From an uncultured Ruminococcus sp. (GTDB lineage: Bacteria > Bacillota > Clostridia > Oscillospirales > Ruminococcaceae): 43,600 nt of DNA. Position 1 is the stretch's first letter. Every line of letters begins with the position of its first letter. The notes beneath the pieces are model-generated. The model did no database searches. It was given only the letters and a program-made list of their open reading frames with translations, and was not told where the DNA came from. Positions 1-8,856 of this stretch are shown here, one piece after another. The DNA lies in the NCBI GenBank assembly GCA_900543145.1, contig UQPZ01000015.1, positions 1 to 43,600 of the forward strand, written 5' to 3'. A program made the position numbers and the translations under genes.

Positions 1-1
1 A

Positions 2-193
2 CAGCAGTCAAGCGACGGAGGGAAGACGTGGAAGACTGTAAAGCTGGTAAAGGGAGCAGAGGAGCTAAAGATCAGAGGACTAAAAAGGAATACCTCGTAT
101 AAATACCGAGTGCTAGCGTACAAGTCAAACGGAGGCGGAACGAACTCCTTGGGAGCATGGAGCGGAGTAAAAACCGTCAGGACGAAGAAATAA
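2..193 (+). CDS. 3' end of a fibronectin type III domain protein (partial)
   Basis: An open frame enters from the left edge and stops at TAA 191-193. The 63 visible residues read as the second half of a fibronectin type III domain: a Gly/Lys-rich turn, then SYKYRVLAYKSNGGG, the usual F-strand motif Y.YRV.A, then a G strand ending in VKTVRTKK. FN3 modules are common in secreted or surface proteins of Ruminococcus and other Clostridia. The start, any signal peptide and any catalytic domain lie outside the window, so the function of the whole protein cannot be judged. It ends 89 bases before the next gene, which may be cotranscribed. Confidence 0.75.
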   Translation, partial: QQSSDGGKTWKTVKLVKGAEELKIRGLKRNTSYKYRVLAYKSNGGGTNSLGAWSGVKTVRTKK

Positions 194-282
194 CTGAGAA
201 GCCTTAGACCGCTTATTTCCGCAGATCGTAAATGATAACAAGTATAAGAATGTAAATTTGAAATATGTAGGGAGGGAGCGCA

Positions 283-822
283 ATGGATCTGTCACTAAAA
301 CTAAATGCCAGGCTTCAGCCAATACATAGATTTGAGTTGGAAGACGCTCTGCAGGAGGTATTGGAGGGAAAACGGCTGGGTGAAGTCACCGGTGGAGGTA
401 CGGCTCAAAAGCCTGACGGGGAAATTGCATATTGCGAAATTGATATTCGTTTGTTCAGTAGCGAGACAGAGTGTGTAAAACGATTGGTGGAAGCGCTAAA
501 CAGAATAGGTATTCCCAAAGGTTCTGTTTTACAAGGCTCACAGACGGAGCTTGAATTAGGAATGCTGGAGGGATTGGCGTGCTATTTAAACGCCATTGAT
601 CTGCCTGCTGAAACTTACCGCACCTGCGATATAAATTATGTAATTGAACAAATGGAACACGCAATAGAAGGGATAGGCAGATTATATAGCTATTGGGAGG
701 GAGATACATATACTGCCCTTTATTTCTACGGAATATCTTTTGCTGAAATGAAGAAAAAGATAGCGCCGTTTATTGCTGAATATCCATTATGTCAGAAATG
801 CCGTATAGAACAGATCGCTTAA
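283..822 (+). CDS. Unrecognised 179-aa protein, possible immunity-type protein
   Basis: ATG 283 follows a strong Shine-Dalgarno (GGGAGGGAG, about 270-278). The product is a soluble, acidic protein with no signal peptide or membrane segment. It contains a notable block GEVTGGGTAQKPDGEIAYCE at residues 33-52, followed by alternating strands and helices. I do not recognise a characterised family. Small soluble proteins directly downstream of a large modular surface protein are often immunity partners of polymorphic toxins, but the visible end of the upstream protein is an FN3 fold and not a toxin domain, so that role is only a guess. A terminator hairpin follows at 922-950. Confidence 0.6.
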   Translation: MDLSLKLNARLQPIHRFELEDALQEVLEGKRLGEVTGGGTAQKPDGEIAYCEIDIRLFSSETECVKRLVEALNRIGIPKGSVLQGSQTELELGMLEGLACYLNAIDLPAETYRTCDINYVIEQMEHAIEGIGRLYSYWEGDTYTALYFYGISFAEMKKKIAPFIAEYPLCQKCRIEQIA

Positions 823-1233
823 TTACTGTGTTTGTTATTGACTGACCGATATTTGAGCCTTTCTGTAACTCAGGCAGGATAAGACGGCTGAAAACGCTAT
901 TTCTATTATAACAACAAAAAACCTCCGCTCTTAACAGAACGGAGGCTTTTTGAGTGATCGCTCACTTTATATTATTATATGATGGAGAAAAAATAATATG
1001 TGGTCGGGACTTCAGGTATGTCTTTGCATATGCATTCAAGACTTATCGGCTCAATACCCGTTGCCGTAGGATTTCGCGTGTCGCTTAACCCTCGCGGCTC
1101 AGGCGTCCCTCTAACCTGTTGTTTATATGATACCCGTTCAATGTGACAGCTATATGACAGACGGCTGAAAAACGGAGGAGTATTTGCGGCTTACGGTAAA
1201 ATTATACGTTAATCAATTATTTATAATTTTTTG
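823..1233. other. Long intergenic region with a possible small ORF or RNA
   Basis: About 480 bases separate the 179-aa gene from the ACT-domain gene. Apart from the terminator (922-950) there is a weak promoter-like pair, TTGAGT (950-955), 17 bases, TATTAT (973-978). It is followed by GGAG and ATG 998, opening a 23-codon frame that stops at TAG 1067-1069. The stretch 1000-1130 is clearly richer in GC than other intergenic DNA here and contains CGCG-rich blocks. I could not assign it to any known RNA family or protein. Confidence 0.4.
915..951 (+). terminator. Rho-independent terminator after the 179-aa gene
   Basis: Stem CCTCCG (922-927) pairs with CGGAGG (940-945), loop of 12, followed by CTTTTTG. 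An A-rich run on the other side would allow weak function on the minus strand as well. Confidence 0.7.
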
Positions 1234-1262
1234 TTGGCAAACAGATAAAAATATGATATAAT
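1234..1262 (+). promoter_or_regulatory. Promoter for the ACT-domain/PFL operon
   Basis: TTGGCA (1234-1239), 17-base spacer, TATAAT (1257-1262), with TG one base before the -10 (extended -10). This is a near-consensus sigma-A promoter 43 bases before the ACT gene start. Confidence 0.8.
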
Positions 1263-1305
1263 TATAAAGTATACATGATTATTAATGAAAGGCTGGTTAT
1301 ATATA

Positions 1306-1575
1306 ATGAGAGCAGTAGTTACAGTTATTGGCAAGGATGCGGTTGGTATTCTTGCAAAGGTAAGTGCAAAATGTGCCGAGCATAACGCAAATGTAATAGA
1401 GGTTACTCAGTCGGTGCTTCAGGATATGTTCGCTATGATAATGCTGGTGGATATTTCTAAGCTAAGCTCTGATTTCTCTCAGATGGCGGACGATCTGACC
1501 GAGCTGGGAGATTCAATGGGTCTTAAGATCCATACAATGCATGAGGATATTTTTAATTGTATGCACCATATCTGA
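1306..1575 (+). CDS. ACT domain-containing protein (UPF0237 family)
   Basis: An 89-aa single ACT domain: RAVVTVIGKDAVGILAKVSA (a beta-alpha opening with the G.D..GI ligand loop), then the second half ending in LKIHTMHEDIF. The family length is about 89-90 residues, which supports ATG 1306 with GAAAGG upstream (1287-1292) over an ATG at 1285 that lacks a ribosome binding site. ACT domains bind small ligands, usually amino acids, and regulate partner proteins. This family is nearly always next to a UPF0210/PFL protein, and that gene starts 21 bases downstream here. The ligand is not known. Confidence 0.9.
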   Translation: MRAVVTVIGKDAVGILAKVSAKCAEHNANVIEVTQSVLQDMFAMIMLVDISKLSSDFSQMADDLTELGDSMGLKIHTMHEDIFNCMHHI

Positions 1576-1596
1576 TTTGAGAGGAATGTTTTATAG

Positions 1597-2952
1597 ATGA
1601 TAAATACATACGATGTGCTTGAAACGATACGAATGATACAGGACGAGTGCCTTGATATACGAACTATTACAATGGGCATTTCGCTTCTTGACTGTATAGA
1701 CAGCGATATTGACAAGGCCTGCGATAAGGTTTACAGGAAAATTACTGAAAAGGCAAAAAACCTTGTATCCGTAGGCGAGGGGATTGAAAAGGAATTCGGT
1801 ATCCCGATAATCAATAAGAGAATTTCGGTTACCCCTATCGCTATCGTTTCCGCCGCCTGCAAATGCTCTCCCGTACCTTTTGCAAAGGCTATGGACAGAG
1901 CCGCTAAGGACGTCGGCGTAAATCTTATAGGCGGTTATTCCGCATTGGTTCAGAAAGGATTTTCTGCGGGAGATACTGAGCTTATAAAGTCAATTCCGGA
2001 AGCCCTCAGCTGTACCGAGAGAGTATGCTCCTCGGTCAACGTCGGCTCTACTAAGACAGGAATTAATCTTGACGCCTGCAAAATGATGGGTAAGATAATT
2101 AAGGAATGCGCCGAGAGGACTGTGGACAGCGCCTGCTTCGGAGCGGCAAAGCTTGTGGTTTTCTGCAACGCCGTTGAGGATAACCCCTTTATGGCAGGAG
2201 CTTTTCACGGCGTAGGAGAGCCTGACTGCATGATAAACGTAGGAGTTTCAGGTCCCGGAGTTGTAAGAGCGGCTTTGAGAAAATACCCTGACGCAGATAT
2301 TACGCAGATCGCCGATGTAATAAAGAAAATATCATATAAAATAACAAGGGTCGGCCAGCTGGTAGGCGTTACTGCTTCTGAAAGGCTCGGCGTTCCGTTC
2401 GGAATAGTAGACCTTTCGCTTGCTCCTACTCCGGCGGTTGGAGATTCCGTTGCGCACATTCTTGAAGAGATAGGACTTGAAAAGTGCGGAACTCACGGAA
2501 CGACTGCGGCTCTTGCACTGCTCAACGACGCAGTTAAGAAGGGCGGAGTTATGGCCTGCTCCAGAATAGGCGGACTTTCGGGAGCGTTTATTCCGGTTTC
2601 AGAGGACGCAGGAATGATTTCCGCCGCAAAGGCGGGTACGCTTTCAATTGAGAAGCTTGAAGCTATGACCGCTGTCTGCTCGGTAGGTCTTGATATGATC
2701 GTCGTTCCCGGTGATACCGAGCCGGATACGCTTGCGGCAATTATTGCTGATGAGGCGGCTATCGGAATGGTAAACTGCAAGACCACTGCCGTAAGGGTTA
2801 TACCTGCCGTCGGAAAGGACGTAGGCGACGAGCTTGACTGGGGAGGTCTTTTCGGCTGCGGTCCTGTTATGCCGCTTAAAAAGGAATCGCCCTCTAAGTT
2901 TATCAATAGGGGCGGACAGATCCCCGCTCCGCTTCATTCGCTAAAGAACTAA
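1597..2952 (+). CDS. PFL family protein (UPF0210/DUF711)
   Basis: A 451-aa cytosolic protein matching the UPF0210 family at full length. Recognisable blocks are the N-terminal TYDVLETIRMIQDECLDIRT, the central Gly-rich AFHGVGEPDCMINVGVSGPG and the C-terminal MVNCKTTAVRVIPA with GDELDWGGLFG. The fold is related to the pyruvate formate-lyase-like barrel, but no glycyl-radical signature is visible and the reaction is not established. It is cotranscribed with the ACT-domain gene (21-base gap), the conserved arrangement for these two families. A hairpin terminator follows. Confidence 0.9.
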   Translation: MINTYDVLETIRMIQDECLDIRTITMGISLLDCIDSDIDKACDKVYRKITEKAKNLVSVGEGIEKEFGIPIINKRISVTPIAIVSAACKCSPVPFAKAMDRAAKDVGVNLIGGYSALVQKGFSAGDTELIKSIPEALSCTERVCSSVNVGSTKTGINLDACKMMGKIIKECAERTVDSACFGAAKLVVFCNAVEDNPFMAGAFHGVGEPDCMINVGVSGPGVVRAALRKYPDADITQIADVIKKISYKITRVGQLVGVTASERLGVPFGIVDLSLAPTPAVGDSVAHILEEIGLEKCGTHGTTAALALLNDAVKKGGVMACSRIGGLSGAFIPVSEDAGMISAAKAGTLSIEKLEAMTAVCSVGLDMIVVPGDTEPDTLAAIIADEAAIGMVNCKTTAVRVIPAVGKDVGDELDWGGLFGCGPVMPLKKESPSKFINRGGQIPAPLHSLKN

Positions 2953-2956
2953 GCTT

Positions 2957-3013
2957 CGGCGGCCGCCATTATTTGCCTGCGTCAGGGCGAATCAATACGG
3001 GCGGTCGCTTTTG
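2957..3013 (+). terminator. Terminator after the PFL gene
   Basis: GCGGCCGCC (2959-2967) pairs with GGCGGTCGC (3000-3008) over nine pairs with one G-U, followed by TTTT. A smaller hairpin sits inside the loop. It lies only 46 bases before the next gene, so it could also attenuate read-through. Confidence 0.7.
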
Positions 3014-3058
3014 TATCTGAGTGATACCGAAAAAACCATACAGAAGGAGAGGACAAAA

Positions 3059-3856
3059 ATGAACTTATGTATAAATACCGGATTTACCGACAGGCTCTCA
3101 TTTGAGGAAAGGCTAAGGCTGATAAGAGAAGCCGGCTTTGACAGCGTAATGATGAATTTCAAAACTCCCGCTGAGTTCCGCAGCGAGATTGATATTATAA
3201 GAAAAAACGGTCTTAGGATCGAAAATATGCACTGTCCTTTCGGAAACGGTATGATGAACCGGCTTTGGAGTGATGAAAATCCGGCTCAGACACTTATGCT
3301 CATTCATTCCGCAATTGACTGCTGTTCGTTTTACGGTATTAAAACCCTCGTTGTTCACCCGTCGGACGGGTTCGAGCCGCCTTCGGTATCTCAATGCGGT
3401 CTGAAATATTTTCAGGGGATAGTAAGCTATGCCGAGAAGAAAAACGTTAGGACGGCCTTTGAAAATATCCAGCGGCCGGAATATCTTAAAACGCTTTTTG
3501 AAAGGCTTCATGGCGGAAATATCGGCTTTTGCTTTGATACGGGACATGAAAACTGCTTTTCAAAGGGAACAGATATGCTTTCCGAGTACGGAGAAAGGCT
3601 CTGCGCTCTGCATATTCACGATAATAACGGCGAGGCTGACAGTCATCTTATTCCGTTTGACGGAAATATAGATTTTTCAGAAACGGTAAAAAAGCTGTGC
3701 GCTCTTGATTACAGAGGCGCCGTCTCACTTGAGGTAATGACGGATAAATCAAGGCTTTACGACGCTCTTACACCGGAGCTTTATATAAAAAGGGCATATG
3801 CGGCGGCGAAAAGGCTTTCCTCGTATTTTAAAGCCGAAAAGGAGAATGACCAATGA
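3059..3856 (+). CDS. Sugar phosphate isomerase/epimerase-like TIM-barrel protein
   Basis: A 265-aa protein of the xylose isomerase-like/AP endonuclease 2 superfamily. The metal-site pattern is visible: Glu in AFENIQRPEY, Asp and His in FCFDTGHENCF, His in ALHIHDNNGEADSHL and Glu in VSLEVM. Such proteins use a divalent metal to isomerise or epimerise sugars or sugar phosphates; the substrate cannot be read from the sequence. ATG 3059 is chosen because AAGGAGAGG sits just upstream, whereas an earlier in-frame start at 3011 has no ribosome binding site and overlaps the terminator. It overlaps the next gene by ATGA (3853-3856), indicating translational coupling. Confidence 0.85.
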   Translation: MNLCINTGFTDRLSFEERLRLIREAGFDSVMMNFKTPAEFRSEIDIIRKNGLRIENMHCPFGNGMMNRLWSDENPAQTLMLIHSAIDCCSFYGIKTLVVHPSDGFEPPSVSQCGLKYFQGIVSYAEKKNVRTAFENIQRPEYLKTLFERLHGGNIGFCFDTGHENCFSKGTDMLSEYGERLCALHIHDNNGEADSHLIPFDGNIDFSETVKKLCALDYRGAVSLEVMTDKSRLYDALTPELYIKRAYAAAKRLSSYFKAEKENDQ

Positions 3857-4713
3857 ATTCAAGGATCCTGACAGATATGCATACTCATACCTCCTTTTCG
3901 CCGGACGGTAAAGATTCATTGGAGCAAATGCTTGAAAGAGCGGCAGAGCTTGGACTTTCGGCGTACGCAGTTACAGATCACTGCGACTGCAATTACTGGT
4001 ATTCGTCTGAGCGCTATTCCAAAGCCGCAGAAGAGGATTCTGATATGTTCGGAGCAGGAAAATACTCGGCAGAAAGTATCGAGGCTCAGTATAAGCTTAA
4101 AGAAAAATATGAGGGCAGACTGAATTTCCTATGCGGTATCGAGCTGGGACAGCCTTTGCAGGATATTGAAAATGCTGAAAAAACAGCTTCCGACAAACGT
4201 CTTGACTTTATAATAGGCTCTCATCATCAGAATAAGGGCAGTAAGGATTTCTATTTTCTGAGATATAATGAAATGCGGGAGGATGATATTTATTCACTGC
4301 TTGACTCGTATTTCGAGGAAATGCTTGAAATGTGCAGGTGGGGCAGATTTGACGTTCTGGGTCACCTTACCTATCCTCTGCGGTATATTGAGGGAGATTA
4401 CGGAATAAAGACTGATATGAACAGGTACGGTGAAATAATCAGAGAGATATTCAGAACGCTTATTTATTCCGGAAAGGGTATAGAGATAAATACCTCGGGT
4501 TTAAGGCAGAAGTATAAAAACACTTTTCCCGATCTCGGGTATATAAGGCTTTATAGGGAAATGGGCGGAGAAATCATTACTGTAGGCTCGGACGCTCACA
4601 GAGTATGCGACCTTGCGGCAGGAACGGAAGCAGGTATACAGGCGGCAAGGGAAGCAGGCTTTGAATATCTGGCATATTTCAGGGAAAGGAAACCGCAGTT
4701 TATAAAGCTGTAA
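3853..4713 (+). CDS. PHP-domain phosphoesterase, histidinol-phosphatase (HisK/HisJ) type
   Basis: A 286-aa protein with the full set of PHP motifs: DMHTHTSFSPDG near the N terminus, VTDHCD, CGIELGQP, IGSHH, VLGHLTYP and VGSDAHR near the C terminus, which bind a trinuclear metal centre. PHP proteins of this length are usually annotated as histidinol-phosphatase, the step from L-histidinol phosphate to histidinol. No other his genes are present here, so another sugar-phosphate substrate is possible. That is made more likely by the ATGA overlap with an isomerase-like gene, which suggests a shared pathway. Confidence 0.8.
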   Translation: MNSRILTDMHTHTSFSPDGKDSLEQMLERAAELGLSAYAVTDHCDCNYWYSSERYSKAAEEDSDMFGAGKYSAESIEAQYKLKEKYEGRLNFLCGIELGQPLQDIENAEKTASDKRLDFIIGSHHQNKGSKDFYFLRYNEMREDDIYSLLDSYFEEMLEMCRWGRFDVLGHLTYPLRYIEGDYGIKTDMNRYGEIIREIFRTLIYSGKGIEINTSGLRQKYKNTFPDLGYIRLYREMGGEIITVGSDAHRVCDLAAGTEAGIQAAREAGFEYLAYFRERKPQFIKL

Positions 4714-4767
4714 AACATTCAGCTGCATAATATAGGTGAAACGAGTAAAACTTATTTATTTTCCCGC

Positions 4768-4796
4768 TTGCAAAAAGAATTACGGCGTGCTATAAT
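4768..4796 (+). promoter_or_regulatory. Promoter for cardiolipin synthase
   Basis: TTGCAA (4768-4773), 17-base spacer, TATAAT (4791-4796), 51 bases before ATG 4848. Confidence 0.8.
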
Positions 4797-4847
4797 AGTT
4801 TTTACAGATTATAAAAAACGGCGTATGCCAAAGGGAAAGGAAATTCG

Positions 4848-6401
4848 ATGACGAAGTTTTGGAAAAAGTTTGCGAATATAGTTTTTTCACAGCGAACAAC
4901 TATTATTCTGCTGCTGCTTGCGCAGGTTCTTTTTCTGCTGTTTACATTTTTTCAGCTCAGCGAGCATTCCAGTGCGATCTATTATACTTTTACTGTTCTC
5001 GGACTTGCGCTTGCGGTATATATTCTTAATAAGCCTGAAAATCCCGCATATAAGCTGGCATGGATAATACCTCTGCTTGCAATACCCGTATTTGCGACGA
5101 TTGCTTATTTTATCCTGTCAAATCAGTACAGTACGAAAAGAGTACGCAACGCTCATATAAAAAAGTGTGCCGGAACAAAGCCTTTTTTAAGACAGGATCA
5201 GGATATTCTTACCGAGCTTAATATAGAGGACAAGAACGTATATCACCTTGCAAGATATGTTGATAAATACGGCGGATACCCTATCTATAAAAATACTACG
5301 GTAGAATATTTCAAGATAGGCGAGGAAAAGTTTGCCGCTATGGTAAGAGAGCTTAAAAAGGCTGAACATTTTATTTTTCTTGAGTATTTTATTATAGATC
5401 AGGGGGAAATGTGGAATGAGATCTATCAGATACTGGAGCAAAAGGCAAAGCAGGGAGTAGACGTAAGACTGCTTTACGACGGAATGGGTTCTCAGCATCT
5501 TTTGCCTATGAGATATGATAAAAAACTGGAAAAAGCCGGGATCAGATGTCATGTATTCAATCCCTTCAGACCCATGCTTTCTTCAATACAGAATAACCGC
5601 GATCACAGAAAGATCTGTGTTATAGACGGCCATACTGCGTTTAACGGAGGCGTCAATCTTGCAGACGAGTATATTAATCGTAAGGAACGCTTCGGACACT
5701 GGAAAGATACGGCTGTAATGATAAAGGGCGACGGAGTCTGGAATTTTACTATGATGTTTTTGCAGATGTGGGAAATAGTTGACGGCGAGGGACTGGCTTC
5801 TGATTATGATCAGTTTTTGCCGGATGATACCGTTCAGATACCAGAAAATGCGCCGGGATATGTTCTTCCTTACGGAGATTCCCCCCTTGATACCGAAAAC
5901 GTCGGCGAGCTTGTATACCTCGATATTATCAACAGCGCCAGGGATTATGTTTATATTACAACGCCCTATCTTATACCGGATAACGAGATAGTAACTGCGC
6001 TTGGCTATGCGGCTAAAAGCGGAGTGGATGTTCGTATAATTACTCCGGGTATACCCGATAAATGGTATGTCAGATCTATCGGAAAATCCTATTACAGCGA
6101 GCTTATCGCTCTGGGGGTAAAGATCTATGAATACAACGGCTTTATACATGCGAAGAATTTTGTATCAGATGATAAAACTGCGGTCGTAGGAACGATAAAC
6201 CTTGATTACAGAAGCCTGTATCTTCACTTTGAATGCGCTACCTATATGTACAAGGTTCCGGCAGTTATGGACGTAAAGGCTGATTTTCTTAATATTCTCG
6301 AGAAAAACTGCGTAGAGATAACCGTTCAGGACTGCGCTTCGCGTTCTCTGTGGAGCAGAATGGTTTCGGCGGTACTCAGAATGTTCTCTCCTTTGCTGTA
6401 A
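4848..6401 (+). CDS. cls: Cardiolipin synthase, phospholipase D family
   Basis: A 517-aa membrane enzyme that condenses two phosphatidylglycerol molecules to cardiolipin and glycerol. Two or three hydrophobic segments occupy about residues 10-95 (TIILLLLAQVLFLLFTFFQL and later). Two HKD catalytic motifs follow: HRKICVIDGHTAFNGG at about residue 251 and HAKNFVSDDKTAVVGT at about 433. Length and architecture match the bacterial Cls family. The gene stands alone behind its own promoter and shares a bidirectional terminator with the convergent EF-G-like gene. AAAGG upstream supports ATG 4848. Confidence 0.93.
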   Translation: MTKFWKKFANIVFSQRTTIILLLLAQVLFLLFTFFQLSEHSSAIYYTFTVLGLALAVYILNKPENPAYKLAWIIPLLAIPVFATIAYFILSNQYSTKRVRNAHIKKCAGTKPFLRQDQDILTELNIEDKNVYHLARYVDKYGGYPIYKNTTVEYFKIGEEKFAAMVRELKKAEHFIFLEYFIIDQGEMWNEIYQILEQKAKQGVDVRLLYDGMGSQHLLPMRYDKKLEKAGIRCHVFNPFRPMLSSIQNNRDHRKICVIDGHTAFNGGVNLADEYINRKERFGHWKDTAVMIKGDGVWNFTMMFLQMWEIVDGEGLASDYDQFLPDDTVQIPENAPGYVLPYGDSPLDTENVGELVYLDIINSARDYVYITTPYLIPDNEIVTALGYAAKSGVDVRIITPGIPDKWYVRSIGKSYYSELIALGVKIYEYNGFIHAKNFVSDDKTAVVGTINLDYRSLYLHFECATYMYKVPAVMDVKADFLNILEKNCVEITVQDCASRSLWSRMVSAVLRMFSPLL

Positions 6402-6410
6402 ATAATAATT

Positions 6411-6453
6411 CGGGCAGCTGTCCTTTTGATAAGGATCGCTGCCCGTTGTTTTT
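6411..6453. terminator. Bidirectional terminator between cls and the EF-G paralogue
   Basis: CGGGCAGC (6411-6418) pairs with GCTGCCCG (6438-6445), extended by TCCTT/AAGGA, followed by TTGTTTTT on the plus strand. The minus-strand gene ends inside the T-run at 6452. Confidence 0.85.
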
Positions 6454-8533
6454 AATCTATTCTGTTTTTTGCAATTACCTCTGCAACAAGGTTTGAAGGA
6501 AGCTGCTCGTATCTGATATGCTCGAAGGTAAATTCACCTCTTCCCTGAGTCATCTGTCTTAGGGCAAGGGCAAAATCCTGCATTTCAGCTTCCGGTACTT
6601 CGGCGATGACCTCAGTATAGCCTTTTGCGTCCGAAGGGTTCATTCCAAGAACGCGTCCTCTGCGCTTATTAAGATCGCCCATGATATCTCCGGTATTTTC
6701 ATCGGGAACGAGAACGCTGAGAGAGCCGATAGGTTCAAGCAGCGTAGGCTCAGCCTGAGGCATTCCTTCTCTGTACGCAATAGAAGCGGCTGTTTTGAAC
6801 GCCATTTCAGAGGAGTCTACAGGGTGATATGATCCGTCTACAAGGATGGCTTTAAGACCTACTACAGGGAAACCTGCAAGAACGCCTTTTTTAACGCTTT
6901 CCTGAAGCCCCTTTTCAACTGCCGGAAAGAAGTTCTTGGGAACTGCGCCGCCGAAAACCTTTTCCTCAAAGATAAGCTCATCTGAAACGCAAGGCTCGAA
7001 TTCGATCCAGACATCGCCGAACTGACCGTGTCCGCCCGACTGCTTTTTATGTCTGCCCTGAACTTTGACCTTTTTGCGTATCGTTTCTCTGTAAGCGACC
7101 TTGGGAACAGTAATGTCAACGTCAATACCGAAATCACTTTTCAGCTTTCCGGCAACTGAATCCAAATGCAGTCCTCCTAGGGTGCTGAGTATCATTTCGC
7201 CGGTATTTGGATCCTGCTTGTAGGAGATCGTCAGATCTTCCTCAAGAAGCTTTGAAACAGCTCCGGCTATCTTGCTTTCATCTCCCTGTCCCTTAGCCTT
7301 AACTGCCATTCTGTAGCAGGGCTTCGGAAACTCTATTGCAGGGAATTTTACAACTCTGGAAGGGTCGCATATCGTATCGTTGGTATTTACGTTCATCTTC
7401 ATAGCGGCGGCAATATCTCCGCAGACCGCACGGGTAATTTCAGTCTGCTTTTTACCCGTAAGGCTTACAAGCTTACCAACTCTTTCGGTATTGCCTGTAG
7501 TTGCGTTGACTATTTCCATATTGGGGGAGATAGTTCCCGAATATACCTTCATAAATGACATTTTACCGACAAACGGGTCTGCTACGGTCTTAAATACAAA
7601 TGCTGACAGAGGAGCGCTTTCGCTGCATTCGATCTCCACAGGCTCGCCCTTTGCGTCAACGGCTGTGATCGAAGTGTTCTCAGCCTGGTTAGGAAGAAGC
7701 AGGGAAATTTCCTTCAGCAGCATATCGACACCTGAAAGATCGGTTGACGAAACACAGGTTACCGGAGTAATTATACCCTCGTTCATTCCCTTGTGGATTC
7801 CGTCTGTCAGCTCTTTTTGCGTAAACGGTTCTCCTGAGAAAAACTTTTCAAACAAGGCTTCGTCGGTTTCTGCAACTGCCTCAGAAACAGCCTCGATAAG
7901 ACCGTCTATACGGTATTCCATTTTTTCGGAAACCTCTGAAGTAGGCATTTCCGTTTCAACGGCGCTGCCCTTATCGTCGTATTTGTATGCTTTCATTTCA
8001 ATAAGGTTTACATATGAAACGATTTTTCTGTCGGCTATAACGGGAACTACAACGGGACATACTGTAGGGCCGAACTCTGCCTTCAGCTGGGTCAGAACGT
8101 TGTTGAAGTTTGCGTTGTCGTCGTCAAGCTTTGTTACAACGAACATAGTAGGCTTGCCGTATTTTTTGGCGGTATCGTAAGCCTTGCGGGTTCCGACCTT
8201 TACGCCTGATTTTCCGGAAACGGTAATAATAACCGAGCCGCCTGCATAAATTCCCTCTGTCATTTCTCCGGCAAAGTCGAAAAGCCCCGGGGTATCGATC
8301 AGATTTATCTTAAAGCCGTCTCTTTCAAATGACGATAGTGAAGTGTACAGCGAGCATTTTCTCCTGATTTCCTCAGCCGTAAAATCGGATACGGTATTTC
8401 CGTCGGCGATCCTGCCAAGTCTGTCGGACGCCCCGCTCTTATATAGCAAAGCCTCGGTCAGCGATGTTTTGCCCGATCCGGCGTGACCTGCAATGGCAAT
8501 ATTTTTGATTTCAGTGCTGTCGTAGTTTTTCAA
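6452..8533 (-). CDS. Elongation factor G-like translational GTPase (EF-G paralogue)
   Basis: A 693-aa GTPase with EF-G domain order: G domain with P-loop GHAGSGKTS, DTPG, and TKLD in place of the usual NKxD; a domain II beta barrel; then domains III-V with GGAVPKNFFPAVEKG and a C-terminal EVPEAEMQDFALALRQMTQGRG. Switch I reads EEIRRKCSLYTSLSSFE and lacks the RGITI motif of housekeeping EF-G, marking this as the second, EF-G-like paralogue found in many Clostridia. Its role is not established; ribosome rescue or recycling is plausible. The start is TTG (complement of 8531-8533), with AAGGAG nine bases upstream. Confidence 0.88.
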   Translation of the reverse strand: MKNYDSTEIKNIAIAGHAGSGKTSLTEALLYKSGASDRLGRIADGNTVSDFTAEEIRRKCSLYTSLSSFERDGFKINLIDTPGLFDFAGEMTEGIYAGGSVIITVSGKSGVKVGTRKAYDTAKKYGKPTMFVVTKLDDDNANFNNVLTQLKAEFGPTVCPVVVPVIADRKIVSYVNLIEMKAYKYDDKGSAVETEMPTSEVSEKMEYRIDGLIEAVSEAVAETDEALFEKFFSGEPFTQKELTDGIHKGMNEGIITPVTCVSSTDLSGVDMLLKEISLLLPNQAENTSITAVDAKGEPVEIECSESAPLSAFVFKTVADPFVGKMSFMKVYSGTISPNMEIVNATTGNTERVGKLVSLTGKKQTEITRAVCGDIAAAMKMNVNTNDTICDPSRVVKFPAIEFPKPCYRMAVKAKGQGDESKIAGAVSKLLEEDLTISYKQDPNTGEMILSTLGGLHLDSVAGKLKSDFGIDVDITVPKVAYRETIRKKVKVQGRHKKQSGGHGQFGDVWIEFEPCVSDELIFEEKVFGGAVPKNFFPAVEKGLQESVKKGVLAGFPVVGLKAILVDGSYHPVDSSEMAFKTAASIAYREGMPQAEPTLLEPIGSLSVLVPDENTGDIMGDLNKRRGRVLGMNPSDAKGYTEVIAEVPEAEMQDFALALRQMTQGRGEFTFEHIRYEQLPSNLVAEVIAKNRID

Positions 8534-8856
8534 AACAGTTCTCTCCTTACGTTATTCTATTTGCAGATTATGTACTAATTACACAATAAAATTCAAACTG
8601 CATGGTATAATTATATACTATTTTCACATAAAACGCAACCCCTAATTTAAAAAAATCTTTCGTTATTATGAACAAAAAATGGGTATACCTTAAAGCAATA
8701 TGCATAACAAGGTATTATTTATGAGGGCGTATGCAGTATATTTAATCTTATATCGCAGTATAGTAATAGTAAATTAAAGCAGTATTATAGTATCATGCAA
8801 TAGCGGAGGTAAAAATTTCGGCTTAATTTTTGTATAATTTTTTCATAGGTAAACTA
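8534..8856. other. AT-rich divergent intergenic region
   Basis: This 380-base gap (to 8916) separates the minus-strand EF-G paralogue from the plus-strand MATE gene. On the minus strand, TTGAAT followed after 16-18 bases by TACATAAT is a weak promoter candidate for the EF-G gene. The middle (8650-8830) is very AT-rich, with several TATAAT-like strings and an isolated GCGGAGG at about 8802 that is not followed by a usable start codon. No gene or recognised RNA is visible. Confidence 0.4.

Noticed and set aside
7380..8180. A 266-codon open frame opposite the EF-G paralogue
   Set aside because: Ser/Thr/Ile-rich translation typical of an antisense shadow, no ribosome binding site, and the minus-strand gene has full family motifs.
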